Positions 35,531-49,113 of a stretch of 64,000 bases of DNA are shown here, piece by piece. Positions within the stretch are counted from its first letter, which is position 1. The number at the start of each line of letters is the position of its first letter. Origin of the DNA: Phlegmacium glaucopus. Its lineage: Eukaryota; Basidiomycota; Agaricomycetes; Agaricales; Cortinariaceae. The position numbers and the translations under genes are program-made. The notes beneath the pieces are model-generated. The model had not been told where the DNA came from. It did not search any database and saw only the letters and a list, made by a program, of their open reading frames with translations. The stretch spans positions 321,186 through 385,185 of the forward strand of contig MU130157.1 of the NCBI GenBank assembly GCA_015039465.1, given 5' to 3'.

Positions 35531-37244
35531 GTTCAAAAGATTCGTACATTTTACTTCTTTGTGGTTGTACAAGCGAAAAAAGCGCAAAAAAGGCTTGAAA
35601 GTAAAGAGTGAAAAAGGTCCGGTACCCTTTCCGTAAATGCAAGGTGTCAAGTCGTTGTCGCATTTACAACATTTCACGGGGAATTCACCAGCTTCTGGTA
35701 TTTAGACCATAAAAATGACTAAATACATAGATACAATAAGTAATTTTTATGGAAAATCAGGGAACGCCGACAGTGCTGAGGGGTGAAGATTGGCAAGGGG
35801 GGGAGATATACTAGGGCTGAGTGGACCGGGAGAGTGCGAACTAGAGAAAGGCTGAAGACAAATGGCTCGATTTGCTGCCTTGAATTGTTCAATAGTAGAT
35901 AAGCCATTGATATACAAACACAGAATTTCATCCCAACACACACATATTTCTGATAGAACTGAAAGCAGGATCAAATTTTACGAGCTAATAGAAGACAATC
36001 ATATAATAGGAACATACTGTCAAGGGTTGGAAAAACCAAGTTCAAATGCTCAACAAAAGGAGCGAGATCAAAAAATTAACACCAGACCATCGAAGGCATA
36101 CTGCGTCTAAGCATGTCATAGACACAACCATAAAGGGGGTCCATGCCTACGATACTTGATATTGTATCCTCTGTACACTTCACCTCGTACACCCGTATCA
36201 CCAGACCAAATACAAGTTTCCTCATTGACGATGCATGCTTGGAGGTCAAGCTCAACCACTGGCAGAGATGAGCCTGACAGTGATATGTAATGAGCATTGA
36301 CCAACAACCACCTGCCTGCATAAGGGCGATTTGATGATCCCATCATATCCAAGAGCAGGCACCTAGGATGCCTACCAACACAAAATGCAACCCGAATCGG
36401 CAACTGGGCATGTCGCGTCAAACTCGGGGGACCAGCACGAAGACACCCTCCTACGATCGAATACAGGTTTTTCACCCACGAAAGGAAGGGGTACCCTGTC
36501 TTGTACCTTGACGGCCCACAAGTATCGAGTACAAAGTCATCGCGTTCAGCGTTCACTATAATAGAACATATCGCGGACTACAGACATGTACTCTCAAGTG
36601 CATCGTCAAAAGATATACGACCAGTCACAAAGGACACGTAGGAACCTCCACAACTGGAAGGGACTTGAATGAGGGCTATTGCAGTCCCCAGAAGTCCTGG
36701 TCCAGATAGTCGAGCAACAATGTCCCCCGACCTCTTTGACCGAAGGAAAAGCGTAGTTCAGAAGGGTTCATAGCATTGAAGAAGTGCCAATGTGGCACAT
36801 TCCACAAGCCAAATAACAAAAGGACCTCGCGGCCCATAATGACTAGCAACGATTGCCATAGGCGTCGAAAGTAAAGTGCTCAGGATGTCTAATGCAACAC
36901 CCGTATGACGATCCTCAGCGGCTCAACATTCTCGAATGGAGCGAGCGAGGGTAGAATGCTGCCATCTCGCGTATAAAGAGGTAAACCTGCGAGCAGGAAG
37001 CTCCTGTGTGGAACGAGAATCGTAGCGATGGCTTTGGTGTGTGAAGCAAGCTGGAGAAAGATAGAGAGAAGGAATCGGTTTATATACCCACGTCAAACTT
37101 TGGTCCTATTTGGTTATTACGCGTGGAACATTTGCGTCAGGGAGACTTCTGACTCGATACAGTTGGGATGCCGCCTTGAGCTCTCTGACTTCGTTATTAT
37201 CATTTGTAGTTTTGAAATACAGTAAGTATACAACCTCTTAATTA
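35531..37244. other. Intergenic, mostly without recognised gene
   Basis: Downstream of the nuclease-like gene. The only long frame is the minus-strand one listed separately at 36116-36556. Confidence 0.45.
36116..36556 (-). CDS. Hypothetical open frame, uncertain
   Basis: An open frame of 146 codons with no recognised domain. Immediately upstream on the same strand, frames with hydrophobic stretches (for example FVIWLVECATLALLQC near 36830) are open for 30-60 codons between stops. This could be a decayed multi-exon gene, or chance. I see no clear splice signals that link them. Confidence 0.25.
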   Translation of the reverse strand: MNAERDDFVLDTCGPSRYKTGYPFLSWVKNLYSIVGGCLRAGPPSLTRHAQLPIRVAFCVGRHPRCLLLDMMGSSNRPYAGRWLLVNAHYISLSGSSLPVVELDLQACIVNEETCIWSGDTGVRGEVYRGYNIKYRRHGPPLWLCL

Positions 37245-40200
37245 TTATTCTTCCGAATCCCTATTTGCGGCCCAACAGAAATGACCGCATCCAGCTGCAC
37301 ATAGATGTCCTGCAAGCTTGGTTGATATATGACTTTGCTGTAGCGGACTTTCAGTAATAGATGGATCAACCGGAGTGCTTTGCGAACTAATGGTCGAACT
37401 CGAACTCGAATCGTCTTCATTAACATCGATCAGCTGAGGTAAGAAGGAGGAAGGCAAGTCGACCATGGGTTGCCGCATGTAATATTCACGGTAACAGGAT
37501 TGATGTCCTCCATGGTTGCAAACAGCGCACTGAAAGAGTAATGTTCGTACAGGTAGGTGGCTGAAACGTACAACGCTTTTAGTAAAGACACGTGAAACTG
37601 GAAAAAAAAGAAGAGGTACCAAATAGAGCACATGACGCAAGATCTCGAGCAAGCCAAGCAATACGAAAATCCTCCTCGATTAAGCTCAGGAGGGTTGTTG
37701 CATATACCAGCTGGTAACAACAGGGGTTTGCGACATTTTCCACACGAAGTATATATTGTGGTCTCCAGCTATGATATAGGTTGAGGAAAGCTGATCCATG
37801 ATTTGACACCGGACATACCAAGGTAATATTGCGGATTTCCTCTTTTTGGCAGTACTTGCGCAAATATGCAGTACACGTGTGCAATCGCAAACGCGTCAAC
37901 AGTTCTACAAGAGCCCTTGAGTCTTTTTGTGCCCTGAGCAGCAATCGATCGATATAACACACCTATATACGAGTCTAAGAAGCGAGTCGCTCGAAGTCGA
38001 GATACTCGGAGTTCTTCAGCTGCAACAAGTGCAAGCATAGCGCACATTTGTACATCACCCTACAAAATTGATTTCAGCCAAGCAAAAAAACATTTACAAT
38101 TGTGACAAACATACTTCCTCCGCAAACACTTCCAAACCTTCCTGCAAAGCGCATAAAGTCGTCTCTTTGATCCTTACCTCCTCAGTCATTATTGCCTCAA
38201 TTCGTCTTTCCGATAAACGATTGTCATCAGGAGAATCATTTCTCTCGTCTTGATCAACCACAGGTGCCGATTTTGCTCCATTAAGCATCAACTCGGAGAT
38301 GGCCTGGGATCTCTGCCTACCATGGCCTGCAAGGCCTGCATGACTGCGTTGATAGGGACTGCGCTGATAGGGGCTACTACTCTCTTGCTGAAAGCCATTG
38401 CCTCCTTGGCCGTTAAAGGATGTTTCCCCTACAGTGACCGTCCGTATACTGCTACGAGAACCTCGGTGGATCAATGGTTGTGGGGGCGCAGGGAGAGAAG
38501 CGACAGTAGAACTTCGACTACGTGATTTGATACGCCCTGTGCCTCTTCGCGATGTCATCGAAGGCCTTCTAGTCCTCCTTGGAGGACTGGATCCATTTGA
38601 ATCTGTATCAGTAGATTGAGGTGATGGTGATGAAGCATCGTCATCATTGCCCTCCCCATCAAGCTCATCTTCCGTCCACACGTGACGACCTGCTACTCTG
38701 GACAACGGACTCGGAGCTGGCATCATACGCAGCGCAGTTGAAAGGGGAGAATCGAGAGGACGAAGGCTGATCTCTGGATCACTGGATTTCGCTCCGGCTG
38801 TCTCGCTTCCTTCCTCGCCCCCATCACTTCCAGACGATGAAGATGAAGAATCCAAGACTCCCTCCCCTACGTGTCGTAAGCTGGAAACACTACGATCACC
38901 CGAATTGATAGACGCGCGTCGGTATATAGAGGCCTGGCTTGATGCATTAGAATCTACCGAGTCTCGTCGACTAAATAGTGTAGACATTCGTGGAGTTGGG
39001 GGCGGAAGGGATACGGGGAAATGACGCGGTGACGGGGAAGAAGAGGAAGTTGGGGTCAGCCTGCGAGTAGTGGACGAAGAGGCATTATGAACTGCCATTT
39101 TGGAAACATCGCCATTGCTAACTGACCTTCGACCAGGACTTATTTTATAACCAAATGAGGATGGTTCGGCTGTTTTCTGGCTGAAAGAAGCTGGAAAAGA
39201 ATAAATCGAGGACGCTCGAGGGGAATTTTGAAGGTTTGAAGGGATGGTCGCGCTTTTGGGCTTCGGACGTGGAGAACGAGGCGGGGAAGGAGGGAAACTG
39301 GGTAAATATCTAGCCAATGTAGCACCGAGGAGCAACCAAAATTGGGCCGCAGATTCATGACCTGCTGAAAAAGCAATCTAAAAGTGATATAAGGGCAGCT
39401 TCACAACGCAATGGTAAACAGGCTTTACTGCAGAATTGTATGCGCATATGTCGGTCCGATCGCGACCTTCGAAGACATATGCTTTGGCTAGATGCATGAA
39501 AGTTTCTAAATCAGGGGTAGAGGAGTCATGAACGTATGTAGCCATGGACTGTGTCGTGATCCGGGCAGGAGGATCCCCCAGGGCCTTTGAAGTTTTTCGA
39601 AGCTCTGAACCATAACGTTGCGCATCGGGTTGTCTGTGACGACACATCTGTGAGAAATCGACGACATGAACACAGTTCACACTCACAAATCATCGTAAGG
39701 AATCTCCCAATGATTCTTTTTCTCAGTAACGAACGCTATTGACCCAGTCACCTCCCATGTCGCTGCCACACGAGGTATAGCATCAAGCGGCTTCGTAGCG
39801 TCTCTCAAATCGATCTGCGAGAAAGATCCACTGGCATGCTGAGCCCAGATCGCATGCGAGTCGCCAAAGGCGATATCTATACTCTTTTTCAGACATTGTA
39901 ATCTAAAATTCAGGACATTGCCTCCTTACCTGAGATGCCACCTTCAACAGCCGAACCAGCCACGGACCACTTTGCTATCCACCCTCGTCGAACATCCCAT
40001 ATCTCCACAGAATCCCCAACTCCAGAAGCCAATGTAAGACTTTTAGGCTCTAAAACGGTTGGGACATTGAGTTTGTCTTTGACAGCATAGATACTCTCAA
40101 GACCACTAGGCCCTCGGAAGACCGAATCCAATCCTGAACTACTCCCTGCCCGGGTCAGCAAACCGGAGGGGTTGGAACCTGGGGATGCCTGGGAAGAATC

Positions 40201-41594
40201 TGAAGGACCGGTCGCAAATTCTGTGCTTGAGACAAGAGCAATTTCACATTGGTATCCTGGTCTCCATGCAACACGGCGAATAGCAAATGAGGGATGAAGG
40301 GTATACGTCGGTCTGTGAGGTATATGACTGCCTGTTCCAGGAGCAGTGAGGTCCCATACCTGGGCGAAGAAATTTAAGTTGGCCAAAAGAATATATATAT
40401 ACTGGAGCTGGTTACTGACCTTGACACATCGGTCAAGTCCGCCACTCACGAGCCATCCAAGTCCAATATTCTCATTTTGGACCGCAACGCCCATGGCGCC
40501 TGAGCTTTGTGGATTGACCCCTCCAGCACAGCACCAATCCAAAGAGGTGACAGATGCAGTATGCGCAACCGGGAGCTTGTCCAACAGACCACGCTGTCCC
40601 ATTTTGAGGTCCCATCTGATGACAAAGTCATAAATGAGCACCAAGCATATAGCAACGAATCCTACCGATATATACTGCCATTGTCTAGGCCAGCTACCGC
40701 CTGCAGGGGTTGCCAATAGCTTGGGGAGAAGACAACGCTGCGAACAGATGTGGGATGGTGGACACGCATGATAGATTTTGTTAAATCCCGTAAGTCCTAT
40801 GCCACGTTCATATCTTACATTTACACATTAGTGAAGTTGAAGCTCACCCAAACACGCAGATCTCCATCTGCGGAACCTGTGATGCAGTAATGATGGACAA
40901 CTTGGGACACAGACATCTTGTTAATTGAGCGAATGTGGTCTTTCGTCCTCCGTTCTTCACATAAATTAGAGTAGTTCATGTCTTCACCAAAATCAACCCA
41001 CCATATTTAGTGACTCCAGATTTATTAAGGTCCCACAAGATTAGTTCCCCGTTACGAGCGCTGGTCAAGATCTTATTGTTGAACACTATCATTGGTATCA
41101 GCGTCGAGACACAAGGAAAATAATGAATACCTACAGCCGTGACCCCATGCAACGTCGGTACTTGCGCTATCGATTTTGAGACCACTCCCGTCCCAAAAGT
41201 TCCGCGACGCATCGATTCTATGTCCTCCTGGTCCCACAGCTGATTTGTGGTCTGGATTTTGGACTTGCAAATTCTCAGAAATACGAACGATCCTCAAAGC
41301 TACACATGAGCACTAGCAGGTCATGAAAGAGTCAGCAGATACAAAAGCCTGATACCTACATTCTTTGCCTGCGATCGCGCATCTTATGCCATCCTCACTC
41401 TTCGCTATTGCACCTCCTCCTGAGGGTGTAACTCGACCCAAACGAACATTTCGCGAGCCACCTTGGTAACCGTGCTTTCTAGAGTCTGAATAATGATCAA
41501 AAGGGTTCAGATGTGTCTGTATACTGAGCTGAGGGTTGGCCGAATTCAATGGAAGGTACATGAAGCGGACAACGTCTTCATTAGGACCACGCAT
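37245..41594 (-). CDS. RTC1: SEA/GATOR2 complex subunit, WD40 and RING-like zinc protein (WDR24/Sea2)
   Basis: Fourteen exons: 41360-41594, 41135-41299, 41002-41085, 40848-40954, 40666-40796, 40420-40615, 39930-40359, 39687-39876, 39429-39633, 38115-39377, 37963-38059, 37819-37904, 37620-37768, 37245-37560. They sum to 3654 bp, 1217 aa. Residues about 1-510 are WD40 repeats (ELILWDLNKSG, GSADGDLRVWDL, GGLDRCVKVWDL, SVEIWDVRRGW). Residues 600-960 are a Ser-rich, probably disordered linker. The C-terminus holds paired zinc motifs, TSCGKCRKPL, SYCLACSRSCVMCSICHLP, CAVCNHGGHQSCYREYY and CAAGCGHFCW, as in Rtc1/WDR24. The complex acts at the vacuole membrane upstream of TORC1 in amino-acid sensing. 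The start MRGPNEDVV fits the family N-terminus, but a further upstream exon cannot be excluded. Confidence 0.9.
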
Positions 41595-42630
41595 TTGTTC
41601 CAGAAGGCGGAACCAAACAGCTTATGCTCCATTGGGACTGTCACTAGCTGTCACTTATACTATCTCAGTATCTATCTGCACGATAACGATGAGATGCCAC
41701 TGGACCTCAAATATGTTCTAGTCGAATATTCAATTTGCTTCCATTCGGCTAACTCGGAGTCATTGTGCAAAACGAGTCCAACCCCAGTCCTCGGGCTATA
41801 CGTGTCCACAAAAACAACTCAACGATTCTTCCGACATTCCATCGGATACAGTTCTAGTGAATTGGCTTCCTTCCACGTTGCCAGAATGAAGTACAATGTT
41901 GAAGGAAATATGACGGCAGACATGATTCGTAACTGTCAATTCATACTTCTTCAAGTAGTCGTGAAGACGTGATGGTGAGGATCTAAAAGTCTGCTATTCA
42001 TGTCTATTACGGAACAAAAAGGGAACGTGACGAACTTAGCTTAGAGCTATGTATAACTTGACAATGTTCAAGTACTCACCGCGTAGAGCTCAACAGTTTT
42101 CGAGTACATGTCCATTATCCAACTAGTCGATACTTTGTTCTCTCTCTACTATAGCAAATACGTCACATTCGACTCGGATCGATGTAATGCAATGAGCTCA
42201 AGACTAGTTTTATAGTGTGGCAAATTTCCAGAGAATGTTCCATTTCATCTGAATTCGAAAGCCAATAAAAAATTTCAAGTCTTCTTTGCTCATTGAACCT
42301 ATTCATTCACTTGCGAAATTAGAGGATACGTGCGCTGATCGACTTATGTAGACTTTGGCTCACGTTGCTGAAAAGAAGCCATAGTTGCAAATTTCAACGC
42401 GATTGAGAAAAAAAAGAAAAAAAAGTCTATTATTCGCCACCTTTCGTCCACACCAAAACTCCCGGAATGAACTTTTACTAAGTATTCTTTACCTTGGACG
42501 AAGGTCGAGTGAGAGAAGTCGAGATGTCTCCTCCCAGTCTAGCCACAATTAATGTGCAAAGGGAAAACCACACTCTATTGAGCGATATTAGCTTCATTTA
42601 ATCAGCGCGGTCTATACGTAGCTTGACGAC
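41595..42630. other. Upstream region of RTC1, no other gene recognised
   Basis: A plus-strand frame at 41493-41972 overlaps the first RTC1 exon and looks like a shadow. Otherwise nothing convincing. Confidence 0.45.
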
Positions 42631-43458
42631 TCACATGTTTGGACAGACCCAGAACTTGAACGTGTCCAGAAGGTGGTCTTTGCCTGCCAAGGAACAGCCT
42701 CCGCAGTAATATTCTTGCAAAACCCAGATAGTCGTCTTCAATAACGTAAGACTAGCGCCTGAAAACCCAAAGAGGGGGGCGATGTCATTGGGTGATATGT
42801 GCACTGTGTACAAGTAAGCCAGCTGCGATACAATGACTTTAAATTCAGTCAACACGACGCATGTATATGGAGACAAACATTCAATGATGTTTCGATAAGG
42901 TTCGAGATAGCTGGAAAACTGATATCAGACGACGGCATATCTAGGGCGTACTGTCCAACTTACCAGCGGCAGGCGCAAAACCTGCCCTATCATGATATCC
43001 TTTTACACTGTATACCTTGCCTGAAGTAAATTCCTGTGCGCGCGATAAATTTGAACAGCGTTGAGTGATATGCTTACATGGTCAATTCTCTCAAACATTT
43101 CGAAACCGGTCCAAAACCAACGTAGGTCGCCGCCTTCCATGGAACGTGGACTGAAAAGGATGCAGATAAGCACGGTTAAACCACTACAACGAAGTAATTC
43201 ACCGCATAAGGACGTAACCGGCATCCCAAAGAATGATAGGTGCTGTGACAAGAAACCACAGAGATATCCAGCTGTACTTTTTAGGCGCCATTGTGTATTA
43301 TCAGCGTCAGGATAGTGGGGGCGAGAGGGGGAAGGGAGAGATCCGGATGAATTTACACCAATTGGGGGCGTCGAAACTTCTAGGCTTATGAAGCTCTTGT
43401 CTTCTAGCAGAACCCAAGCCTTTTGAGGATGTCGTGGTAAGTTCTTGAAAATGGACAT
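42631..43458 (-). CDS. Hypothetical multi-exon gene, uncertain
   Basis: Two minus-strand frames look protein-like: 43079-43458 (beginning MSIFKNLPRHPQKAWVLL, with a donor-like GTAAGC after FEMFERIDH) and 42631-42870 (with HISPNDIAPLFGFSG). A plausible acceptor TTCAG near 43025 could link them through a third exon, but I could not fix the phases. No domain is recognised. Treat it as a candidate only. Confidence 0.3.
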
Positions 43459-46400
43459 ACTTGCCAGATGTCCTTCAAATTCCCGTCGGGATCAAGTTCC
43501 GATTTAGATATGCCTATTGCAATTGTGGTCGATGGTGATTTCATTGAATGATTGAAGCATCGCGGTGATTGGACGCAGTTTGGTTTTTACCTCTTGACAT
43601 CCATTAATATCATCCATGAAAATTGAATAGACGGTGCGCTGGCAATATTTTCAGTACATTAATGCGTACACATCGGTAAGTCATTGCCTTCTGTCATAAA
43701 TTAGGCAGAAGACGCTGGCAATATAGTCAAGCTACACAAACAAGTTGACAAGAATCAAGATTAAGCGTTATACCAATTTAGGATATTAGTTCACACGTTC
43801 CTCTCAGTGAAATCCATACGTGCATTCGAAGTTCCACCTTAGTTAATATCGTCTCTCTCCCGAGTACTACCTCAGAATATGCTTACCGTGGGCCAATTTG
43901 GATGAACACCTCTAGTGCTTTACTCCACATGCCAACTTCGGAGTTCAGGCTGTATCTGCTCCACACAGTTTCATTAATTCATTGCTTAACCCGTGACAAC
44001 CGAGTTCTCTAACTTTGTTATCCAAGACGAATTCGGTTGGTCGTCTGACATGTAGTGCTAGGTATGTGAAGTCCGATCAACTTGCGGTACAGTCGTTATC
44101 GAGAAAATAATTGAATTTAACGAGGTGGGAAAATTTCTCATGTCTTAGAATCGCAACAAAACCTCTCTACCGTACGAAAATGTTTGTTTTTATTCCACTT
44201 ACTTTTATCCAGTTGGCCGTTAAAAAATGCGGTTATAAAGCAACGAAACTCCAGTACCCTTGGGAGTGATGCCGTAGTGTTCGATCTTTATACCGCGAAG
44301 ACTTCCTCCATCATTTCTTGCCTCGTGAGCGAAATTATGAAGTATCATCTTTCACAGAACCCCGACCCTAACTCATGCAGAATGAGGGTTGCGGGGTCTC
44401 ACTATATACAAAAAGCATTTGAAGGCTTTCCAAAACAGGCATAAAGCCGGTCGTCATTAACTCTTTCGTTTCTCTTTGGCGAACTCTCAATATCTTGACG
44501 ATCACAACAAGGGCCGTAGTCCACCTCAGGCTTTCAGGTACGTCGATCCTACCTCATGTTCCCCATATCCTGATATTATACTCAGTTTTCGTCCCTGAAC
44601 CCGTCGTTGTCGCTCATTTACGCTGACGGCATTGATCACCTGTTTTCTATCGACTTTCTACGAGGAATGTCTTACCACGGCTGATTCTCTCTCAAGAGGC
44701 TAACTGCAATGTAACTCGGGCAAATTTCATATCATATGGTCCAAAAGGGGGACGCCGGCACCAGAGCAAGATATTTCCACCGATATCTTGAGGGTTGCTC
44801 ATTATACATCGAAGACGCTCTCTTTTGGCTCGGACTTGCCTTCTCTTCAATCAGTGAATCGAATCTTGTTCTGCTGAAACTCTCAATTCTGACGACTACT
44901 CATCTTTGCATTCCAAAGTAAATCAGCTAGGTGAAACCTTTTTCTCGAAATTTGATGATCAGAATGTCTAAACGCTGTCATTCCTTACCCTCATGTTGAT
45001 GAATTTATGCCTGTTGGCGGTGGCGCCGCCGCTGTAGGCCCACCACTTGCTCAAGATAACGTCTTCTCAGCCGGCGGGACTTTTTCTCTGGGAAATTGAT
45101 GTTTGGGATTTTACTGAGTATTATTCTCCGCTCAATGATATTTACTCCAATCATCCTTCTCCGCCGGCACTGGTAGTCTACCAGAACCCTCAATGTGAAT
45201 ATGCATCTATGACTCATGACGCTCCAGAGCTTTCGCCGCGAAGTCTACACGAAAGGAGTTACCACTACTTTAATTCCAATAACAACCACCGAGAATGTCC
45301 TATTCCATGGGGTATTGGATCTAGTCGCCTGGAAGATCATCAGCCACAAGATTCCACGATTCGGGATGTTGTCGCGGTCATTCTTTCTGAGCGGTGTAAT
45401 CCTTCAAGTCAGTGATTCTAAAATACCCCGCTCTGAGTTCTGCCTATATCTGTTTCTGACATGTTAGGCCTTTCCTTGGTAAACATTCAAAGTATGTGTG
45501 CCTAGTGATGAGGAAGCTCGGTTCGGCCTGGCTTACTTTGTTTAAAATTGAAATATCTATGCAACGTCTTCCGAGTCATCGTCATCCTCGTCAACAAGCA
45601 GTGTAGGCCTGCGCACCGTGACCTAGTCTCGTCCCCATCCGTTGTGGTTTGTTTCTTTTAAACGCATCACAGTGGGGGTTCGAAACCCAGTGCAAAACTT
45701 CACTAAAGTTACAAGGAAGAAGGCATTTTAACTTCCACAGGTTTCTCGGGGTTTCTCAACCTGAAAAACCTCCAGAAGTGTCTAAAGACCTCCAAAATCT
45801 GGGAACCTGGAAATTTATGTCAGTGTTCCTGGACACCTCTCATGTGATTGGTATTATTATTTGCAAATTATTTGATAATATTTCATTTTTACATTCTGTT
45901 GGTTACAAAATTAACCATATTTAGTTGGAGTAATTATTTGAGGTTTCTGGTAGGCTCAACCTAATCCCCTCTCACAAGTGAGAGGGGCTTAAAACAAGGT
46001 ACTGGTTTCAGCAGGGCAGTGTCAAGTTTTTGGTAATGAATTTATACTGTTGAATCAAGTGACTTTTGAGTGCTACTTATTAGACATATTATCATCTATA
46101 ACATACATAATATCTATTTAAAAACCAATTTTTCTCATTTTTAGAGGTTGCTGGAGTGAAAAGAAATGGGATGGAAAACATGGTCTCATTTTGTGCTAAT
46201 TTTGTAGTCTTTCAAATGTTTGATCACCTACTAAGTCACACATGGCATCAGTAAAATAACAAGCTGCTAGGATAGCTAGAGCCAGTACCTCTAGTGGTTC
46301 TAGCTCTCCAGTGTGTGAGCTGGATCTATGTAGACATGCCCAAATCCAGCACAGGTGCTGGGTGAGAAAATTGCTGGCACCAGTTTTCCAAGCTAGACCC

Positions 46401-46715
46401 AGTGCATAGCACTTGTACCAGTAAGTCTAATCCCTCACTTTTGTTCATTTTTGCAGATGTATGCAAATGATTATTATTTAACCATATACTAACACTATCC
46501 TAAGCGCTGGAGTAATAATAATGTCCAGAGGCTCACTCCTTTCCCAGGTCAATGAACATATTGATATGATCCCACAGCAGGTAAAGAATAGGCTGCCACA
46601 GAAATGTGGTAATTGACCATGTACATTCAGCATTCCAGAGGGGCAGAGAAGGCAGTTAACATGGCCAAAAATGGACACAGAGATGTTACCTTTGACAGTC
46701 TGCCCACAGCCTGTA
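43459..46715. other. Long region without recognised gene
   Basis: About 3.2 kb. Open frames such as 45047-45415 (plus) have no family resemblance. The right half (45500-46700) becomes AT-rich and repeat-like, with short inverted motifs such as CCCCTCTCACAAGTGAGAGGGG at 45967-45988, and probably contains old transposon sequence. Confidence 0.4.
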
Positions 46716-46953
46716 GCTAGGGTTTAAGTCTTCATACCCCCATACCCCTGTGAGGGGTAGGGGTTTCCTGGGGGTCTCAAACCTCATACCCCTACCCCTA
46801 CCCCCTGCATACCCCTGGCAATCACTAGCTAGGGATTGTCATGGGTTTTTCAACCCCTGCGGGTTGGTGGGTAGGGTACAGGTGGGTATGGGTATGGGTA
46901 CGGGTACAGATTCCTGTACCTGCCACCTACAAAATGAGCCCTAGATCATTCAA
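46716..46953. repeat. ACCCC/GGGTA-rich repeat, possible hAT-type MITE
   Basis: The left half carries repeated CATACCCC and TACCCC motifs, the right half GGGTATGGGTACGGGTAC. TAGGGATTGTCATGGG near 46831 and AATGAGCCCTA near 46943 could be inverted ends of the TAGGG type, but flanking 8-bp duplications are not convincing. Confidence 0.35.
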
Positions 46954-46978
46954 AACAGATAAGAATTGGAGGAGATAT

Positions 46979-47415
46979 TGTTACAAACTTTATTTTTCTT
47001 TTCTTTAACTCCACCGAACACAATACTGTTTCACCAACACATGCTTTACATCCTCTTTTCATTTCCATTTACATATGTTTACCACACCTTTTTCATCGTT
47101 TCACATACATGCATGTGACTCATTGCATGAGTCATTTCTATTCTTACCTATGACTCACCTCTTACATGTGGACAACTCATACCACTATACAACTCATTCC
47201 TTTTATATAATTACTGTATTTACTACAACTGTATTCTCTAGCTAGTTCTTGAGATTTGAGAATTGTATCTACTTTTCTATCTTGACCTTCCTCAAACTCT
47301 TAAGACAATACCTCAAGATGATCTCTTGGCACTCTTTTGAGCTCATTATACAAATGAACTGATCTTTATATGACTGTTACAATCAGAGACATCTGAATTG
47401 TTTGAAGTTGTAACA
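46979..47415 (+). repeat. LTR of the Ty3-type element (5')
   Basis: It begins TGTTACAAAC and ends GTTGTAACA, so the terminal TGTTACAA/TTGTAACA is inverted. It lies upstream of the gag region with about 150 bp of leader between. A diverged relative lies in the opposite direction at 58414-59594. The primer-binding site after the LTR was not recognised, and the 3' LTR is not seen. Confidence 0.6.
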
Positions 47416-47563
47416 AAAGAACTAGCTACTGTATTCCTTTATGCTCTCTTCTTAGAAGCATTAGTTATACTTAGCTGAAACCAAAACCGATAAACTGAAA
47501 TGAAACTGAACAAACACTGTGAAAGGAGAAATACCTGAGCCAGTGTAAAAGTACAGAGCAAAG

Positions 47564-48820
47564 ATGTCTTACTCTCCATCAATCAATAGCAACAAAGAAG
47601 ACTTGTTTGCTACTCCACCTGAACCCAGAAGTAGAACACCCGAACTCACAGAAGAAGTGCTTGCAGCAGTCAGCACATCTAGAAATCCATTAGATTGGGC
47701 ATGAGAACATTCAAACCCTTTCTTATCATTCACTGATCCTACCAAAACACGAACAGAACCTGATCCTTGGACCAATCCTTATCCAACTCAGAAACCAGAT
47801 GAGAACACGATGGCACCTACTGCACCAACCACTACTAGTAACGCCAAAGAAGTAAACATCAACAAACTGATGCCTTTTGATGGTGACAGACGAAAAGTCA
47901 AGACGTTCCTCCAAGAGTGTAATATTTACCTCACAGTAAACAACAAAATATATGACACCAAAGAAGCAAGAATTGCTTTTGTACTCTCATTCATCAATGA
48001 TAAAGAAGCAGGGCAATGGAAAGAGATGTGGCTTGACAGCATAACATGTCACCACCAGCAAATTCAATCTTCCAACCTATGACACTTTTTTAACAATTGT
48101 GAAAGAACATTTCAAAGAAGCAAACCAAACCCAAGATTCCCTACACCAGTTGACCCTCCTAAAACAAGGAAAGAAGTCAGCCAAATAGATCTCCACGGAA
48201 TTTTCTCTCCTAGCTGTACAAGCAGGATTGAGCAACAAGATGACCTCCAATAACATTCATCTGATCCAGATGTATTGAAAAGTTCTGAATCCATCTCTTA
48301 TGAGAAAAATTTTACTTGCTGAAACTGTTCCAAAGACAATCAAAGGATGGATCAAAAGAGCAATACAATACAATTCACAGTATAGAATGGCAATGGCCAT
48401 CTTAGGAGAACCATTAACAAAAAGAATCCCCAATATTGAGAAGAAAAGCTGAAATACGAAGGATGAAATTGGTCCTCTTGACAGAACAACCCAGATGCCA
48501 TAGATGTAGATGCCATGAGCTACAAAAAACGAAGTGAGTTCATGTGCAAAGAACTTTGCCTCAAATGTGAGAAACCTGGGCATATATCACAAGACTGCAA
48601 AGAGAAGAAAGGAGGATACCAAAGAAACCGAAACCAAGGATCCTCAAACAATAGCCAAAACAATCAGAACCAGAACCAGCCAAAGAAACCTTTGATCAAA
48701 GAACTTCATTCTTTAATCAAAGGACTGAACTATGAAGACCAAGAAAAACTCACCAACTTACAACTTGGCCTTACTGAAGATGAGAAGATAGTTGAAGTCA
48801 ATGACCATGAGGATTTTTAA
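47564..48820 (+). pseudogene. Ty3-type gag remnant
   Basis: The first frame (ATG at 47564) is open to 48080 except for one TGA near 47702, and includes the capsid-like stretch FDGDRRKVKTFLQECNIYL. Frameshifts follow. The end recovers a nucleocapsid zinc knuckle, CLKCEKPGHISQDC (about 48553-48594), in the pattern CX2CX4HX4C, then a Gln/Asn-rich tail. In an active element this protein forms the particle that packages the RNA. Confidence 0.75.
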
Positions 48821-48939
48821 AGCAGAGATCTGAATCAATGTCAGTTTCTCCCATGCTATCCATATCTAATTGCCTAGTACCTTGTTTACATATTCACTGG
48901 GTGGAAATACCCATTTCTATAACAAGTGAAACACAAGAC

Positions 48940-49113
48940 TGTTGGAATCAAACCGATATACTATGTACTGTGTATGATTAGGTAATGTCTTTCTTTATTC
49001 ATATGCATACTAGTGTTACGATGTTTCTACTTCTGTACTTGTATTTCGTAGCTGCCACCTCATGTCTCATAATTAACTAGTTTCTTCCTACTTTCCCGTT
49101 GTTGCTGCTCACA
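48940..49113 (+). repeat. Copia 5' LTR
   Basis: 174 bp, TGTTGG...CACA. Paired with 57502-57675. Confidence 0.92.

Noticed and set aside
36116..36556. Confident gene call for the 146-codon frame
   Set aside because: There is no domain and no splice support. Kept only as a low-confidence feature.
41493..41972. Plus-strand open frame of 159 codons
   Set aside because: It overlaps the first RTC1 exon on the opposite strand and has no family resemblance.
45636..45710. tRNA-like T-arm (GGGGGTTCGAAACCC)
   Set aside because: The T-arm and loop look right, but no matching acceptor stem, D-arm or anticodon arm can be folded upstream. It may be a tRNA-derived SINE relic or chance.
46740..46930. Telomere-like repeat
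   Set aside because: Units are CATACCCC and GGGTA mixtures, not the fungal TTAGGG repeat, and both strands' motifs occur close together.
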